A stretch of 64,000 nt of DNA from Methylobacterium sp. DB0501 (GCF_011043735.1 NZ_JAAKGV010000003.1:281566-345565), one strand, 5' to 3'; numbered from the stretch's first letter, positions 1-10,987 are shown. Numbers and translations: made by a program. Notes: generated from the letters alone by a model not told the origin.

Positions 1-447
1 GCCGCGCGGGTCCACGACATGATCCTGTCCCTGCCCGAGGGCTACCAGACCCAGATCGGCGAGCGCGGCGCGCTGCTCTCGGCCGGCCAGCGCCAGCGCC
101 TGGCGCTGGCCCGCGCCCTCTACGGCGACCCCTTCCTGGTGGTGCTCGACGAGCCAAACTCCAACCTCGACCAGGAAGGCGAGGCGGCGCTCACCGAGGC
201 GATCGCCGGGGTGCGGGCGCGCGGCGGCATCGTCGTGGTGGTCGCCCACCGGCCGAGCGCGCTCGCGGCCCTCGACCAGGTGATGGTAATGGCCCATGGC
301 CGCGTCCAGGCGCTCGGCCCCCGCGACGAGATCCTGCCCACCCTCAACCGACCCCGCGCCATGCCGGCGGAGGCGCCGATGCAGGCCGGCTCGGCGAGCT
401 TCGCGCCCGGCTTCACCCTCAAGCTCGCCCAGGGAGGGCGTTCGTGA
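1..447 (+). CDS. Type I secretion ABC transporter ATPase, C-terminal part (partial)
   Basis: This is the 3' end of a gene that enters from the left edge, already in frame at base 1. The visible 148 residues are the second half of an ABC nucleotide-binding domain: the signature motif LSAGQRQR, Walker B with catalytic Glu (FLVVLDEP) and the switch His (VVAHRPSAL). LSAGQ instead of LSGGQ is common in PrtD/HlyB-type type I secretion ATPases. Its stop codon overlaps the start of an HlyD adaptor gene by one base, so both belong to a type I secretion operon moving an unseen substrate, probably an RTX or haem-type protein, straight across both membranes with a TolC-like pore. The missing N-terminus should carry the membrane domain. 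Confidence 0.85.
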   Translation, partial: AARVHDMILSLPEGYQTQIGERGALLSAGQRQRLALARALYGDPFLVVLDEPNSNLDQEGEAALTEAIAGVRARGGIVVVVAHRPSALAALDQVMVMAHGRVQALGPRDEILPTLNRPRAMPAEAPMQAGSASFAPGFTLKLAQGGRS

Positions 448-1754
448 TGAACTCGATCAGCCCTGGGACCCAGGCCTCGATCCGCCGCCACCTGCTCGCC
501 GGCGCGCTCGGCGGCGCGCTCCTGTTCGTCGGTGCCGGCGGCTGGGCGGCTTTGGCCGAGTTCTCCGGCGCCGTCGTCACCGCCGGTTCGCTGGTGGTCG
601 AGTCCGACGTCAAGAAGGTGCAGCATCCGACCGGCGGCGTCGTCGGCGAGCTGCGGGTCAAGAACGGCGACCGGGTCGCCGCCGGCGACGTGCTCCTGCG
701 CCTCGACGAGACGGTGCTGCAGGCCAACCTCGCCATCGTCACCCGCTCGATCGACGAATCGACCGCCCGCCGGGCCCGGCTCGAGGCCGAGCGCGACGGT
801 GCGTCCGACGTGACCTTCCCGCACGAGCTGACGGCGCGGGTCGCCGATCCGGTGGTGGCCGGGCTGATCGGCGGCGAGCGCCGGCTGTTCCAGACGAGGG
901 GAAGCGCCCGAGAGGGCCAGAAGTCGCAGCTCGCCGAGCGGGTCGGCCAGCTCGACGAGCAGATCCGCGGCCTCGACGAGCAGATCGCCGCCAAGGCCCG
1001 GGAGATCGTCCTGATCGAGCGCGAGCTCGGCGGGGTGCGGGACCTATGGGAGAAGAAGCTGGTGCCGATCCAGCGGGTGAGCGCGCTCGAGCGCGACCTC
1101 GCGCGGCTGGAGGGCGAGAAGGGGACGCTGGTCTCGACCATCGCCCAGGTCCGCGGCCGCATCACCGAGACGCGGCTGCAGATCCTGCAGATCGACCAGG
1201 ACCTGCGCACCGAGGTCGGCAAGGAGCTGGCCGAGATCCGCAGCAAGACCTCGGAATACGCCGAGCGGCGCATCACCGCCGAGGACCAGCTGAAGCGCGT
1301 CGAGATCCGGGCGCCGCAGGACGGGCTCGTGCACCAGCTGGCGGTCCACACCGTCGGCGGCGTCGTGGCGCCGGGCGCCGAGATCATGCAGATCGTGCCG
1401 ACCGCCGATCACCTGACGGTCGAGGCGAAGCTCGCGCCGCAGGACATCGACCAGGTCCATGTCGGGCAGGCGGCCTCGTTGCGGTTCTCGGCCTTCAACC
1501 AGCGCACCACGCCGATCGTCAACGGGGCGGTGTCGCGGATCTCTCCCGACCTGACCACCGACCCGCGCACCGGCCAGGGCTACTACACCACCCGGGTCGC
1601 CGTGCCGGACGCCGAGCTGAGGCGCCTCGGTACGGTGCGGCTCACCCCCGGCATGCCGGTCGAGGCCTTCATCCAGACCCAGCCGCGCACGGTGCTGAGC
1701 TACTTCACGAAGCCTCTCGCCGATCAGGTCGCGCGCGCGTTCCGGGAGAAGTGA
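447..1754 (+). CDS. HlyD family type I secretion periplasmic adaptor
   Basis: Membrane fusion protein of about 435 residues that bridges the inner-membrane ABC exporter and the outer-membrane channel. One N-terminal membrane helix (about residues 20-40) is followed by a lipoyl-like half (GGVVGELRVKNGDRV), a long coiled-coil hairpin rich in Glu, Arg and Leu (about 90-280), the second lipoyl half (IRAPQDGLVHQL) and a beta-barrel. The length fits the PrtE/HlyD family. The ATG at 447 overlaps the stop of the ATPase gene; a GTG at 444 directly before it is an equal alternative. The tight coupling implies the two proteins are made together. No TolC-type gene follows, so the outer-membrane component is encoded elsewhere. 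Confidence 0.9.
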   Translation: MNSISPGTQASIRRHLLAGALGGALLFVGAGGWAALAEFSGAVVTAGSLVVESDVKKVQHPTGGVVGELRVKNGDRVAAGDVLLRLDETVLQANLAIVTRSIDESTARRARLEAERDGASDVTFPHELTARVADPVVAGLIGGERRLFQTRGSAREGQKSQLAERVGQLDEQIRGLDEQIAAKAREIVLIERELGGVRDLWEKKLVPIQRVSALERDLARLEGEKGTLVSTIAQVRGRITETRLQILQIDQDLRTEVGKELAEIRSKTSEYAERRITAEDQLKRVEIRAPQDGLVHQLAVHTVGGVVAPGAEIMQIVPTADHLTVEAKLAPQDIDQVHVGQAASLRFSAFNQRTTPIVNGAVSRISPDLTTDPRTGQGYYTTRVAVPDAELRRLGTVRLTPGMPVEAFIQTQPRTVLSYFTKPLADQVARAFREK

Positions 1755-1761
1755 GGCGGGG

Positions 1762-1788
1762 GCCCGTCACCGGGACGGGCTCCTCGTT
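1762..1788 (+). terminator. Candidate terminator after the secretion operon
   Basis: A 7-bp perfect stem (GCCCGTC at 1762-1768, GACGGGC at 1774-1780) with a five-base loop lies just after the HlyD stop and is followed by a weak T/C-rich run. The position between convergent genes fits a terminator, but the T tract is poor. Confidence 0.4.
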
Positions 1789-1793
1789 GTCTC

Positions 1794-1886
1794 TCAGCCT
1801 CCGATGACGCCGGAGGCGCCGACCACGGCCACCACCAGCCCGCAGGCCAGGACGCCGATCATCGCATAGGTGATGGTCTTCAGCAT
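1794..1886 (-). CDS. 30-residue single-helix membrane peptide
   Basis: Short ORF: ATG at 1886, TGA at 1794-1796. After a polar start (MLKTITYAM) almost the whole peptide is hydrophobic (VLACGLVVAVVGASGV), giving one membrane helix with Gly and Ala packing residues. Charge appears only at Lys3, so the N-terminus probably stays in the cytoplasm. I do not recognise a named family. The absence of frame damage, the strongly biased amino-acid composition and a plausible general-stress promoter about 90 bases upstream make a real micro-protein more likely than chance. It could be a small regulator of a membrane transporter or a stress peptide; this is inference. Confidence 0.45.
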   Translation of the reverse strand: MLKTITYAMIGVLACGLVVAVVGASGVIGG

Positions 1887-1975
1887 CGTCGGTCTCGTCT
1901 TGCCGGGTTGGATGGAGCCCGCTGCACGCAGATCACGCGCCGGTGGGGTCGCGACGGCGGGCGGCTTCCGGATAG

Positions 1976-2000
1976 AACGACGAACGCGGCGGAAAGTTCA
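1976..2000 (-). promoter_or_regulatory. Candidate EcfG-type general stress promoter
   Basis: Read on the minus strand, TGAAC (1996-2000) is followed after 16 bases by CGTT (1976-1979). The alphaproteobacterial general stress sigma factor EcfG recognises GGAAC, 16-17 bases, then CGTT, so this is one mismatch away. It points to the 30-residue membrane peptide starting at 1886. Family knowledge plus a motif match only; no expression evidence. Confidence 0.35.
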
Positions 2001-2049
2001 CCGCAACGCACAAATCCCGGGGCGCCAATTGAGACGGGTCCGTCGGAAA

Positions 2050-2068
2050 GTGCGCCGGCGCACGTCGG
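2050..2068. repeat. 14-bp palindrome, copy 1
   Basis: GTGCGCCGGCGCAC at 2050-2063 is a perfect palindrome. With the following GTCGG it forms a 19-base string found again at 31733-31751. It is also bracketed by two CGTCGG strings (2041-2046 and 2063-2068). Both copies are intergenic, which suits either a dispersed repeat or a protein-binding site. Confidence 0.6.
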
Positions 2069-2388
2069 ATGCTTCGGTGATAGCGAAGTCCCGGCCGGAC
2101 TGCGCGCTCCTGAACCCTCCCCCCCTCTGCGGGTGAGGGTGCCCCGCGGAGCGGGGCGGGAGAGGCGACGACGCTTCCGAACATGACTGAACCGTTCGAC
2201 GGGCGCGACCTGGATCGGCGTCGCGCGCTGCCCCTCTCCCGGCCCGCTCCACAGGCCACGCTCTCCCGTCCGAAGTCGGGCGGGCCCGATTTGCGCATGT
2301 CGATGCGGAACTCGGGCGAGCCCGAGGTCCGTGGGGGGAGGGGACAGGAGTGCGATCGTTCTAGGGAAGTGTTGTCCCCGACAGTCGC

Positions 2389-4155
<1,767 letters not shown>

Positions 4156-4407
4156 CGTGGCGATCGATCCCGGTTCTTCGCACGCGTGCGGCCCACGGTC
4201 GGGAGAGAGGCGGGATGCAAGAACCCCGCCGCATTCTCCCCGTACGTCCCGTTAGGCCCCACCCGCTTCTCGCAACGCGCAAGCGTCACCTTATGTTTCA
4301 GGCGAGCGGTGCAATCCGTCTTGTAATCCGCCGTTCCTGAACGGGAGTTGAGCGGCGCTGCACCGCACACCGCTTTCCCGCAGCGCCGTTCCCCGGATCG
4401 ATCCCCG

Positions 4408-5763
4408 TCACGCCTCCCGCGCCCGCCGGTTCTCCGGCATGATGAACGCCACCAGCACCAGCGCCGCGAAGGCCACCGCGGCCAGTCCCAGGAAGGCGGC
4501 ATGGGTGCCGAAATGGTCGGCCATGTAGCCCGACAGGGTGGTGCTGGCGGCGGCGCCCAGTCCCATCGCGGTGCCCACCGCCCCGAGCGCCATGTTGAAC
4601 CGGCCGGTGCCGCGGGTGCAATCCGCCACGATCAGCGGCACCATCACGCCGAGCACCGCGGCCGAGATGCCGTCGAAGACCTGCACCGCCACCAGCAGTT
4701 CGGGCGCATCCGTATAGGCGAATAGCAGGCCGCGGATCGGCAGGGCGGCGAAGCCGATGATGAGGAGCGGGCGCCGGCCGTAGGCCTGGGCGGCGCGGCC
4801 GACCGCGGGCGCGATCAGCGCCATCACCATCTGCGGGGCCATGATGCAGGCGGCGATCAGGATGGTGGCGGTCTGGCTCGCCCGCACCGTGAGCACGCTG
4901 CCGACCAGCGGCAGCATCGCCGCGTTGGCGACGAAGAACAGGGTGATGCAGGCGGCAAAGCACAGCAGGGCCCGGTTGGTGAGCAGGAGCTTCAGGCTCG
5001 CCCAGCCGCCCGGTGCCTCGCCGCCGCCGGGGGCTTGCGGCCGCACCACGTCGATCTCGCTCGCGCGCACGCAGTACAGCGCGGCCAGCGTCGGCAGCGC
5101 GAGCGCCGCCGTCACGTAGAACACCGCCTCGCTCGACAGGTAGTAGCCGCAGGCGCCCATGCCGGCGGCGGCGAGCGCGTTGCCGATCGAGGAGAAGCGG
5201 GCATTGCGCCCGAGGCGTTCGCCGAGGCCCGCATGGCCCACGAGGCCGAGGCTGATCGCGGCGATCGCCGGCGTCAGGGTGCAGCTTGCGATCGAGTGCG
5301 CCGCCATCGCGAGCGCCACGATCAGGAAGGTCGGGAACAGCGCCAGGCCGGCGGCCGAGGCGCCGATGATCGCCACCGACAGGGCGGCGATGAAGCGCTT
5401 GGAGGTCACCCAGTCGACGAAGGCGCCGCCGGGCACCTGCCCGAACAGGCTGAACAGCCCGCCGATGGTGAGCACCAGCCCGATATCGGACTGTGTCCAG
5501 CTCTGCGAGGTGAAGTAGACCGCCACGAACGGGCCGAAGCCCGTCTGCAGGTTGGCGACGAAGAACGTGAACGCGTCGAGGCCGCGGGTGCTGGCGAGCG
5601 AGGGCGCCGGCTTCTCCCGCCGCCGCCCCGCCGACCCGCCGGCCCGGTCCCGCAGAGCGTCGCGGGCCGGATCCTGGCGGGAATCCGGCCGCGCGTCGGA
5701 GCGAGGAACGTCCCGGTCGCGATGGGCGAGGGGGCGGCGGAAGGCCTGGCGCGGTCGCGTCAT
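4408..5763 (-). CDS. Major facilitator superfamily transporter
   Basis: Protein of 451 residues with about 12 hydrophobic helices and MFS-like loop motifs (for example GGAFVDWVTSKR between helices 2 and 3). The first 55 residues are charged and low in complexity, unusual for MFS proteins, so a start nearer residue 55 is possible. The ATG at 5763 is preferred because it overlaps the stop of the upstream PRC-barrel gene in an ATGA junction, which implies translational coupling. The substrate is unknown; drug or metabolite efflux is likeliest by family. Confidence 0.8.
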   Translation of the reverse strand: MTRPRQAFRRPLAHRDRDVPRSDARPDSRQDPARDALRDRAGGSAGRRREKPAPSLASTRGLDAFTFFVANLQTGFGPFVAVYFTSQSWTQSDIGLVLTIGGLFSLFGQVPGGAFVDWVTSKRFIAALSVAIIGASAAGLALFPTFLIVALAMAAHSIASCTLTPAIAAISLGLVGHAGLGERLGRNARFSSIGNALAAAGMGACGYYLSSEAVFYVTAALALPTLAALYCVRASEIDVVRPQAPGGGEAPGGWASLKLLLTNRALLCFAACITLFFVANAAMLPLVGSVLTVRASQTATILIAACIMAPQMVMALIAPAVGRAAQAYGRRPLLIIGFAALPIRGLLFAYTDAPELLVAVQVFDGISAAVLGVMVPLIVADCTRGTGRFNMALGAVGTAMGLGAAASTTLSGYMADHFGTHAAFLGLAAVAFAALVLVAFIMPENRRAREA

Positions 5764-6539
5764 TTGTCCGGCGGGTTGCGCGAAGCGGCCTGGTCGGCGT
5801 CGGGAGCCGGAGCCGGGGCCGCGACCGGCGGCGTGGCGGGAGCGGGCGCCGGCGCGGACGCCGAGGGTTGGGCGGGCGCCGCTTGGGTGGGGGCCGCTTG
5901 GCTAGGGGCAGGGACCGCTTGGCTAGGGGTAGGGGATGCTTGGGAGGGCGCACCTTGGGCGGGCGCCGGGACCGGGCCGGCCGGGCCGAGCACGACGATC
6001 GGGTCGCCGGGCTTGTACTCGGGCGAGACCCGCACCTGGTTGCGGTTCAGCTGCAGCACCGCGCGGCCGGGCTTGTTGTCGGCCGAGAAGTGCAGGGCGC
6101 GCCAATCGACCGCGATCTTGCGCGAGCCGACGCCGAGGAAGCCGCCGAAATCGATGATCGCGGCCCGCGGCCGGCCGTCCTTGTCGACGATGATGTCGAT
6201 GATGCGGCCCATATCCTCGCCGGCGGCGCTGCGCACCGGCTTGCCGAGGACGCCGTCGTAATCCTGGGTGTCGAGGACGGTCGCCGGGGTGCCGGTCGGG
6301 ATCGCCGGAGCCTGCGCGGCGGGAGCCGGCGCAGGAGCCGGGTTCGCCGGGGCGGCCTGGTTCGCGGCGGGCGGCGGGGCGGCGGGCTGCGGGGCGGGAG
6401 CGGCCTGCGGCGGCTGGGCGGGGATCGCCGCCGGCGGCTTCACGGCGTCCGCGGGCGCCGAGCCCTGCTGCGCCTCGGCCGCCGTCACGGCGGAGAGCGC
6501 GGCGAAGGCCGTCAGGATCGTCCGCAGGGTTCCGGTCAA
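5760..6539 (-). CDS. Secreted PRC-barrel domain protein
   Basis: About 259 residues: an N-terminal signal peptide ending near AVTAAEA, a Pro/Ala/Gln-rich linker, a PRC-barrel of about 80 residues (from [20 protein letters not shown] to about VRVSPEY), and a Pro/Ala/Ser/Gln-rich tail. PRC-barrel proteins in this group are usually small periplasmic or RNA-metabolism proteins of uncertain role. There is no ATG near the signal peptide. TTG at 6539 is chosen because GAGAGA lies five bases upstream; GTG at 6560 is the alternative. The tail DNA contains near-tandem repeats of about 21 bp (around 5870-5945) encoding APSQA-type units. It overlaps the MFS gene, so the two are co-expressed. Confidence 0.75.
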   Translation of the reverse strand: MTGTLRTILTAFAALSAVTAAEAQQGSAPADAVKPPAAIPAQPPQAAPAPQPAAPPPAANQAAPANPAPAPAPAAQAPAIPTGTPATVLDTQDYDGVLGKPVRSAAGEDMGRIIDIIVDKDGRPRAAIIDFGGFLGVGSRKIAVDWRALHFSADNKPGRAVLQLNRNQVRVSPEYKPGDPIVVLGPAGPVPAPAQGAPSQASPTPSQAVPAPSQAAPTQAAPAQPSASAPAPAPATPPVAAPAPAPDADQAASRNPPDK

Positions 6540-6985
6540 GCGGGTCTCTCGCAGCGTCACGCGGGCTGTCCCAAGGGCAACCGCGGCGGGAGCCGCGGGT
6601 TCCGGGACTGCGCGTCCTCCATGGGGGAGAAACGCGGCGAAGGTGTGGGGGCGGGGCGGCAGGGGCAGCCGGGCGGGCGCGTCACCGCCGCGGTCGAGCC
6701 GTCGAGCAGACATCGTGGGCCTCCGGGGCGGGCACGGCGGCCCGCCCGAGCATCGGTCGTCGGGTTGTCGCGGCGGGGGGCGCCGCGCCGGGCGGGTCTT
6801 CGAGGGCCCGCGCCGTGGAAACCGCACAGTGCGGTGCACCGGGCGAGGTTGTCCAGGCGGAGTCCCGGCCCGTTCGCGCTTTCTCCAGGGAGTGTGGTTC
6901 CGCAATACGGGCGGGTGGCGGGGGGCGGTGCCCCACGCTACATCGCGGGGACTCCAGAGAAGACACCGTCCGAGAAACCCGCCCG
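6540..6985. other. Non-coding gap between the PRC-barrel gene and pdxJ
   Basis: Divergent intergenic region of about 445 bases. It carries a perfect 7-bp hairpin (CCGCGGC at 6581-6587, GCCGCGG at 6592-6598) and should hold the promoters for both flanking operons, but I find no convincing -35/-10 pair. ORFs crossing it lack recognisable motifs. Confidence 0.5.
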
Positions 6986-7756
6986 ATGCCCGCCTCGCCT
7001 CTCCGCCTCGGCGTCAACGTCGACCACGTCGCCACCCTGCGCAACGCCCGCGGCGGCACGCTGCCGGATCCGGTGCGGGCGGCCCATGCGGCGATCGCGG
7101 CGGGCGCCGACGGCATCACCGCCCACCTGCGCGAGGATCGCCGCCACATCCGCGATTCCGACGTCGAGCGGCTGATGCGCGAGATCGACCGGCCGCTCAA
7201 CTTCGAGATGGCGGTGACCGACGAGATGATGGGGATCGTCCTGCGCCTGAAGCCCCACGCCGCCTGCCTGGTGCCGGAGAAGCGCGAGGAGCGCACCACC
7301 GAGGGCGGGCTCGACATCATCGGCGGCCGCGAGCACCTCGCCCCGGCCATCGCGCGCCTCAACGCGGCCGGCGTGCGGGTCTCGCTGTTCGTCGAGCCGG
7401 AGATCCACGTGATGGAGGCGGCCCGCGCCCTGGGCGCCCCGGTCGTCGAGCTGCATACCGGCACCTATTGCGAGGCGGTGATCGCCGGCGATCCGGAGAA
7501 GATCCGGGCCGAGCTCGCCCGGCTCGCCCGCGCGGCGGAGCATGGCGGGGGCCTGGGGCTCGAGATCCATGCCGGCCACGGCCTGACCGTCGAGAGCGTC
7601 GGGCCGGTGGCGGCCTTGGCCCAGGTGCGCGAACTGAATATCGGCCATGCCCTGATGGCCGAGGCGATCTTCGACGGCCTGCCCGCCGCGATCCGGGCGA
7701 TGCGGGCGGCGATGGAGGCGGGCCGCGCGCAGGCGCAGGCCGGAGGCCCCGCATGA
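6986..7756 (+). CDS. pdxJ: Pyridoxine 5'-phosphate synthase
   Basis: Catalyses the last step of DXP-dependent vitamin B6 synthesis, condensing 1-deoxyxylulose 5-phosphate with 3-amino-1-hydroxyacetone phosphate in the cytoplasm. The 256-residue protein is normal length and shows the family opening ([17 protein letters not shown]), the active-site segments HLREDRRHI and [11 protein letters not shown], and the phosphate-binding region near [12 protein letters not shown] 6986 starts exactly at the conserved N-terminus. It overlaps acpS by four bases (ATGA) and heads the pdxJ-acpS-lepB-rnc-era run typical of alphaproteobacteria. Confidence 0.97.
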   Translation: MPASPLRLGVNVDHVATLRNARGGTLPDPVRAAHAAIAAGADGITAHLREDRRHIRDSDVERLMREIDRPLNFEMAVTDEMMGIVLRLKPHAACLVPEKREERTTEGGLDIIGGREHLAPAIARLNAAGVRVSLFVEPEIHVMEAARALGAPVVELHTGTYCEAVIAGDPEKIRAELARLARAAEHGGGLGLEIHAGHGLTVESVGPVAALAQVRELNIGHALMAEAIFDGLPAAIRAMRAAMEAGRAQAQAGGPA

Positions 7757-8154
7757 TTGTCGGCATCGGCTCCGACCTCTGCGACATCCGCCGCATCGAG
7801 CGCTCGCTGGAGCGTTTCGGCGACCGCTTCACCCACCGGGTCTTCACCGAGGGCGAGCGCGCCCGCAGCGACCGGCGCGCCGCCCGCGCGCCGTCCTATG
7901 CGCGACGCTTCGCCGCCAAGGAGGCCTGCTCGAAGGCGCTGGGCACCGGCATGAGCCACGGCGTGTTCTGGCGCGACATGGAGGTGGTGAACCTGCCCGG
8001 CGGCCGTCCGACCCTGCGGCTCACCAACGGCGCGGCCGAGCGCCTCGCCGCCCTGATGCCGCCGGGCCACCGCCCGGTGGTCCACGTGACGCTGACCGAC
8101 GATCCCCCGCTCGCCCAGGCCTTCGTCATCATCGAGGCCTTGCCGGAGGGGTAG
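7753..8154 (+). CDS. acpS: Holo-[acyl-carrier-protein] synthase
   Basis: Transfers 4'-phosphopantetheine from CoA to the serine of acyl carrier protein, activating fatty-acid synthesis. The 133-residue protein has the Mg-binding Asp in GIGSDLCDI and the second metal/substrate motif [14 protein letters not shown]. The length is normal for AcpS. The start ATG overlaps the pdxJ stop (ATGA), so translation is probably coupled. Confidence 0.96.
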   Translation: MIVGIGSDLCDIRRIERSLERFGDRFTHRVFTEGERARSDRRAARAPSYARRFAAKEACSKALGTGMSHGVFWRDMEVVNLPGGRPTLRLTNGAAERLAALMPPGHRPVVHVTLTDDPPLAQAFVIIEALPEG

Positions 8155-8401
8155 GGCGGAGACGGTAGGCCTCCTCCAGCCCCCGGCCCCGATCCGGAGG
8201 TGGGATGGAGGATCGCGAGGCCGACCCGGTCCCGGTCGTCCGGACCCGGTCGCGGGCGGCGAGGTGATTCGCTCCCGTCGCGCCACCGCGTTGCGGGCGG
8301 GCAAGCGTTGGTCTAGACCCCCCGCACCGCGCAAAAAGCCGGCCGCGTGCCCTCGGCGGGGGCGAAGGCGCATTCTGCACGGACCGCCGGAGAGAACGAG
8401 C

Positions 8402-9193
8402 ATGGATCGCGCACGCACGGACCACGACCTGAAACGCGGCAAGGAAGCCGGCGTCTGGGACTCGATCAAGGAAACCGTCAAGGTCGGCATCCAGGCGCTG
8501 CTGATCGCCGTGGTGGTCCGCACCCTGCTGTTCCAGCCGTTCAACATCCCCTCCGGCTCGCTGATTCCGACCCTGCTGATCGGCGACTACCTCTTCGTAT
8601 CGAAGTACTCCTACGGCTATTCCAAGTACTCGCTGCCGCTGAGCGAGTATTTGCCGATCGAGGCCAAGGGCCGGATCTGGGGCGCTTACCCCAAGCAGGG
8701 CGACATCTCGGTGTTCAAGCTGCCGAAGGACAACGCGACCGACTACATCAAGCGGGTGATCGGGCTGCCGGGCGACCGGATCCAGGTGATCGAGGGCGTG
8801 CTCAACATCAACGGCCGGCCGGTGAAGCGCGAGCGCATCGCCGATTACTCGACCACCGACGCGTTCGGGCAGCCGACCCTGGTGCCGCAATACCGCGAGA
8901 CCCTGCCCAACGGCGTCACCCACGACATCATCGAGCGCGACGGCGACCGCGGCCTGTGGGACAACACCCAGGTCTACACCGTGCCGCCGAACCACTTCTT
9001 CATGATGGGCGACAACCGCGACAACTCCACCGATTCCCGCGATCTCGGCAATGTCGGCTACGTGCCCTACGAGAATCTGATCGGCCGGGCCGAGGTGATC
9101 TTCTTCTCGATCGACGAGGGCGCTGCCGCCTGGCAGATCTGGAACTGGCCCTGGACGGTGCGCTGGAACCGGATCTTCAAGCCGATCCACTGA
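8402..9193 (+). CDS. lepB: Signal peptidase I
   Basis: Membrane endopeptidase that removes signal peptides from exported proteins. One N-terminal membrane helix (about residues 25-44) is followed by the catalytic Ser53 in NIPSGSLIPTL, Lys117 in DYIKRVIGLPGD, and the conserved box MGDNRDNSTDSRD. The 263-residue length is usual for this group. A 247-base gap separates it from acpS, so it may have its own promoter, although order and direction match the conserved lepB-rnc-era block. Confidence 0.96.
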   Translation: MDRARTDHDLKRGKEAGVWDSIKETVKVGIQALLIAVVVRTLLFQPFNIPSGSLIPTLLIGDYLFVSKYSYGYSKYSLPLSEYLPIEAKGRIWGAYPKQGDISVFKLPKDNATDYIKRVIGLPGDRIQVIEGVLNINGRPVKRERIADYSTTDAFGQPTLVPQYRETLPNGVTHDIIERDGDRGLWDNTQVYTVPPNHFFMMGDNRDNSTDSRDLGNVGYVPYENLIGRAEVIFFSIDEGAAAWQIWNWPWTVRWNRIFKPIH

Positions 9194-9208
9194 CGGGAGC
9201 CGAAGAGC

Positions 9209-10018
9209 GTGATCGACGCCGACGCCGCAACGCCGCAGGGCGAACCGCCGGTTGCGGGACCCGGGACCGCCGGTCCGGGTGACGCCCCGCCGCGGCGCAA
9301 GCGCGGCATGAGGCGTCGGCCCGACCTCTCGGTGCTGGAGGAGCGCATCGGCCACCGCTTCGCCGACCGCGACCTCCTGGTGCAGGCGCTCACCCATGTC
9401 AGCGCGACCAACGGCCGGGTCAGCTACCAGCGCCTGGAATTCCTCGGCGACCGGGTGCTCGGCCTCGCCGTGGCCGACGGGCTCTACAACGCCCTGCCCG
9501 GGGCCGACGAGGGCGACCTGTCGCGGCGCCTGTCGAGCCTGGTGCGGCGCGAGAGCTGCGCCATGGTGGCCAATGCCTGGGAGGTCGGGCCGCACCTGAA
9601 CCTCGGCGGCGGCGAGGTCCATGGCGGCGGGCGCCGCAACTCGGCGATCCTCGCCGACGTCTGCGAGGCGATCCTCGGCGCGGTCTTCCTCGATGCCGGC
9701 TACGGCGCCGCCAAGGCGGTGATCGACCGCGCCTTCGAGGCCGACCGGCAGACGGAGGGCACGCGCAGCCGCGACCCGAAATCGGCGTTGCAGGAATGGG
9801 CGCAGGCGCAGGGCTGGCCGACGCCGACCTACGTGGTGGTGGAGCGGGCCGGGCCCGACCACGCGCCGCAATTTCGCATCGAGGCCCGGGTCACCGGCAC
9901 CGCGCCCGGCATCGGCATCGGCGGCTCCAAGCGCCTGGCCGAGCAGACGGCCGCGCGTGCGCTGCTGGTGCGCGAGGGGCTGTGGACCGGGGACGAGCCC
10001 GGGGAGCAACCAGAATGA
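9209..10018 (+). CDS. rnc: Ribonuclease III
   Basis: Double-strand-specific endoribonuclease for rRNA and mRNA maturation. The catalytic domain shows QRLEFLGDRVLGL and the metal-binding segment ILADVCEAILGAVFLDAGY; a double-stranded RNA-binding domain occupies the C-terminal third (from about DPKSALQEW to the end). The GTG start at 9209 has GGGAG nine bases upstream but adds a Pro/Gly/Ala-rich leader of 33 residues; ATG 9308 (MRRRPDLSVL) would give the classical length. Its stop overlaps the era start (ATGA). Confidence 0.95.
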   Translation: MIDADAATPQGEPPVAGPGTAGPGDAPPRRKRGMRRRPDLSVLEERIGHRFADRDLLVQALTHVSATNGRVSYQRLEFLGDRVLGLAVADGLYNALPGADEGDLSRRLSSLVRRESCAMVANAWEVGPHLNLGGGEVHGGGRRNSAILADVCEAILGAVFLDAGYGAAKAVIDRAFEADRQTEGTRSRDPKSALQEWAQAQGWPTPTYVVVERAGPDHAPQFRIEARVTGTAPGIGIGGSKRLAEQTAARALLVREGLWTGDEPGEQPE

Positions 10019-10986
10019 TCGACGACACCACACCCGACACCGAGGATGACGGCCCGATCCCGGGCGCTCCCGCCGACACGACGCCCCCGAAGGACACCCG
10101 CGCGGGCTTCGTCGCCCTGATCGGCGTGCCGAATGCCGGCAAGTCGACCCTGCTCAACAGCCTGGTCGGCACGAAGGTGTCGATCGTCTCGCGCAAGGTG
10201 CAGACCACCCGGGCGCTGGTGCGCGGCATCGCCATCGAGGGGAACGCGCAGATCGTCCTCGTCGACACCCCCGGCATCTTCGCGCCCAAGCGCCGCCTCG
10301 ACCGGGCGATGGTGACCTCGGCCTGGAGCGGCGCGGCCGATGCCGACGCGGTCTGCCTGCTGATCGACGCGCGAAAAGGTGTCGACGAGGAGGTCGACGC
10401 GATCCTCAAGCGGATGCCGGATCTGAAGCGCCCGAAATTCCTGGTGCTCAACAAGATCGACGTGATCGCCCGCGAGCGGTTGCTGGCGCTTGCCGCCTCG
10501 GTCAACGCCCGGGTGCCGTTCGAGCGCACCTTCATGATCTCGGCGCTCACCGGCGACGGGGTCGACGACCTGCGCCGCGACCTCGCCGCCCGGATGCCGT
10601 CCGGCCCCTGGCTCTACCCCGAGGACCAGGTCTCCGACGCGCCGTTGCGCATGCTCGCCGCCGAGATCACCCGCGAGAAGATCTACGACCGGCTGCACGA
10701 GGAGCTGCCCTATTCCTCGACCGTCGAGACCGACCAGTGGCAGGTCCGGCCCGACGGCTCGGTGCGGATCGAGCAGACCATCTTCGTCGAGCGCGAGAGC
10801 CAGCGCTCGATCGTGCTCGGCAAGGGCGGGCAGACCATCAAGGCCATCGGCCAGGCCGCCCGGATCGACATCGCCGAGGCGGCGGAAGCGAAGGTCCACC
10901 TGTTCCTGTTCGTGAAGGTGCGGGAGAACTGGGCCGACGATCCCGAGCGCTACCGCGAGATGGGCCTGGAATTCCCCCGCGGCTGA
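10015..10986 (+). CDS. era: GTPase Era
   Basis: Ribosome-assembly GTPase that binds the 3' end of 16S rRNA. G1 (GVPNAGKSTLLNSL), G3 (DTPGIF) and G4 (NKID) motifs are intact. The C-terminal KH domain has the expected RSIVLGKGGQTIKAIG loop. At 323 residues it is slightly longer than E. coli Era because of an acidic, Pro-rich N-terminal extension of about 30 residues. Four-base overlap with rnc shows coupled translation, as in many bacteria. Confidence 0.96.
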   Translation: MIDDTTPDTEDDGPIPGAPADTTPPKDTRAGFVALIGVPNAGKSTLLNSLVGTKVSIVSRKVQTTRALVRGIAIEGNAQIVLVDTPGIFAPKRRLDRAMVTSAWSGAADADAVCLLIDARKGVDEEVDAILKRMPDLKRPKFLVLNKIDVIARERLLALAASVNARVPFERTFMISALTGDGVDDLRRDLAARMPSGPWLYPEDQVSDAPLRMLAAEITREKIYDRLHEELPYSSTVETDQWQVRPDGSVRIEQTIFVERESQRSIVLGKGGQTIKAIGQAARIDIAEAAEAKVHLFLFVKVRENWADDPERYREMGLEFPRG

Positions 10987-10987
10987 C

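Larger units (their letters stand above)
1887..2388. other. Non-coding gap with palindromic repeats
   Basis: About 500 bases between the micro-peptide gene and the end of the ABC exporter gene. It contains the candidate stress promoter, a 14-bp palindrome (2050-2063) and a pyrimidine/purine-rich repeat segment (about 2112-2165) that includes a perfect hairpin GCCCCGC-GGA-GCGGGGC at 2141-2157. ORFs crossing it have arginine-rich composition without conserved motifs, so I see no further gene. Confidence 0.6.
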
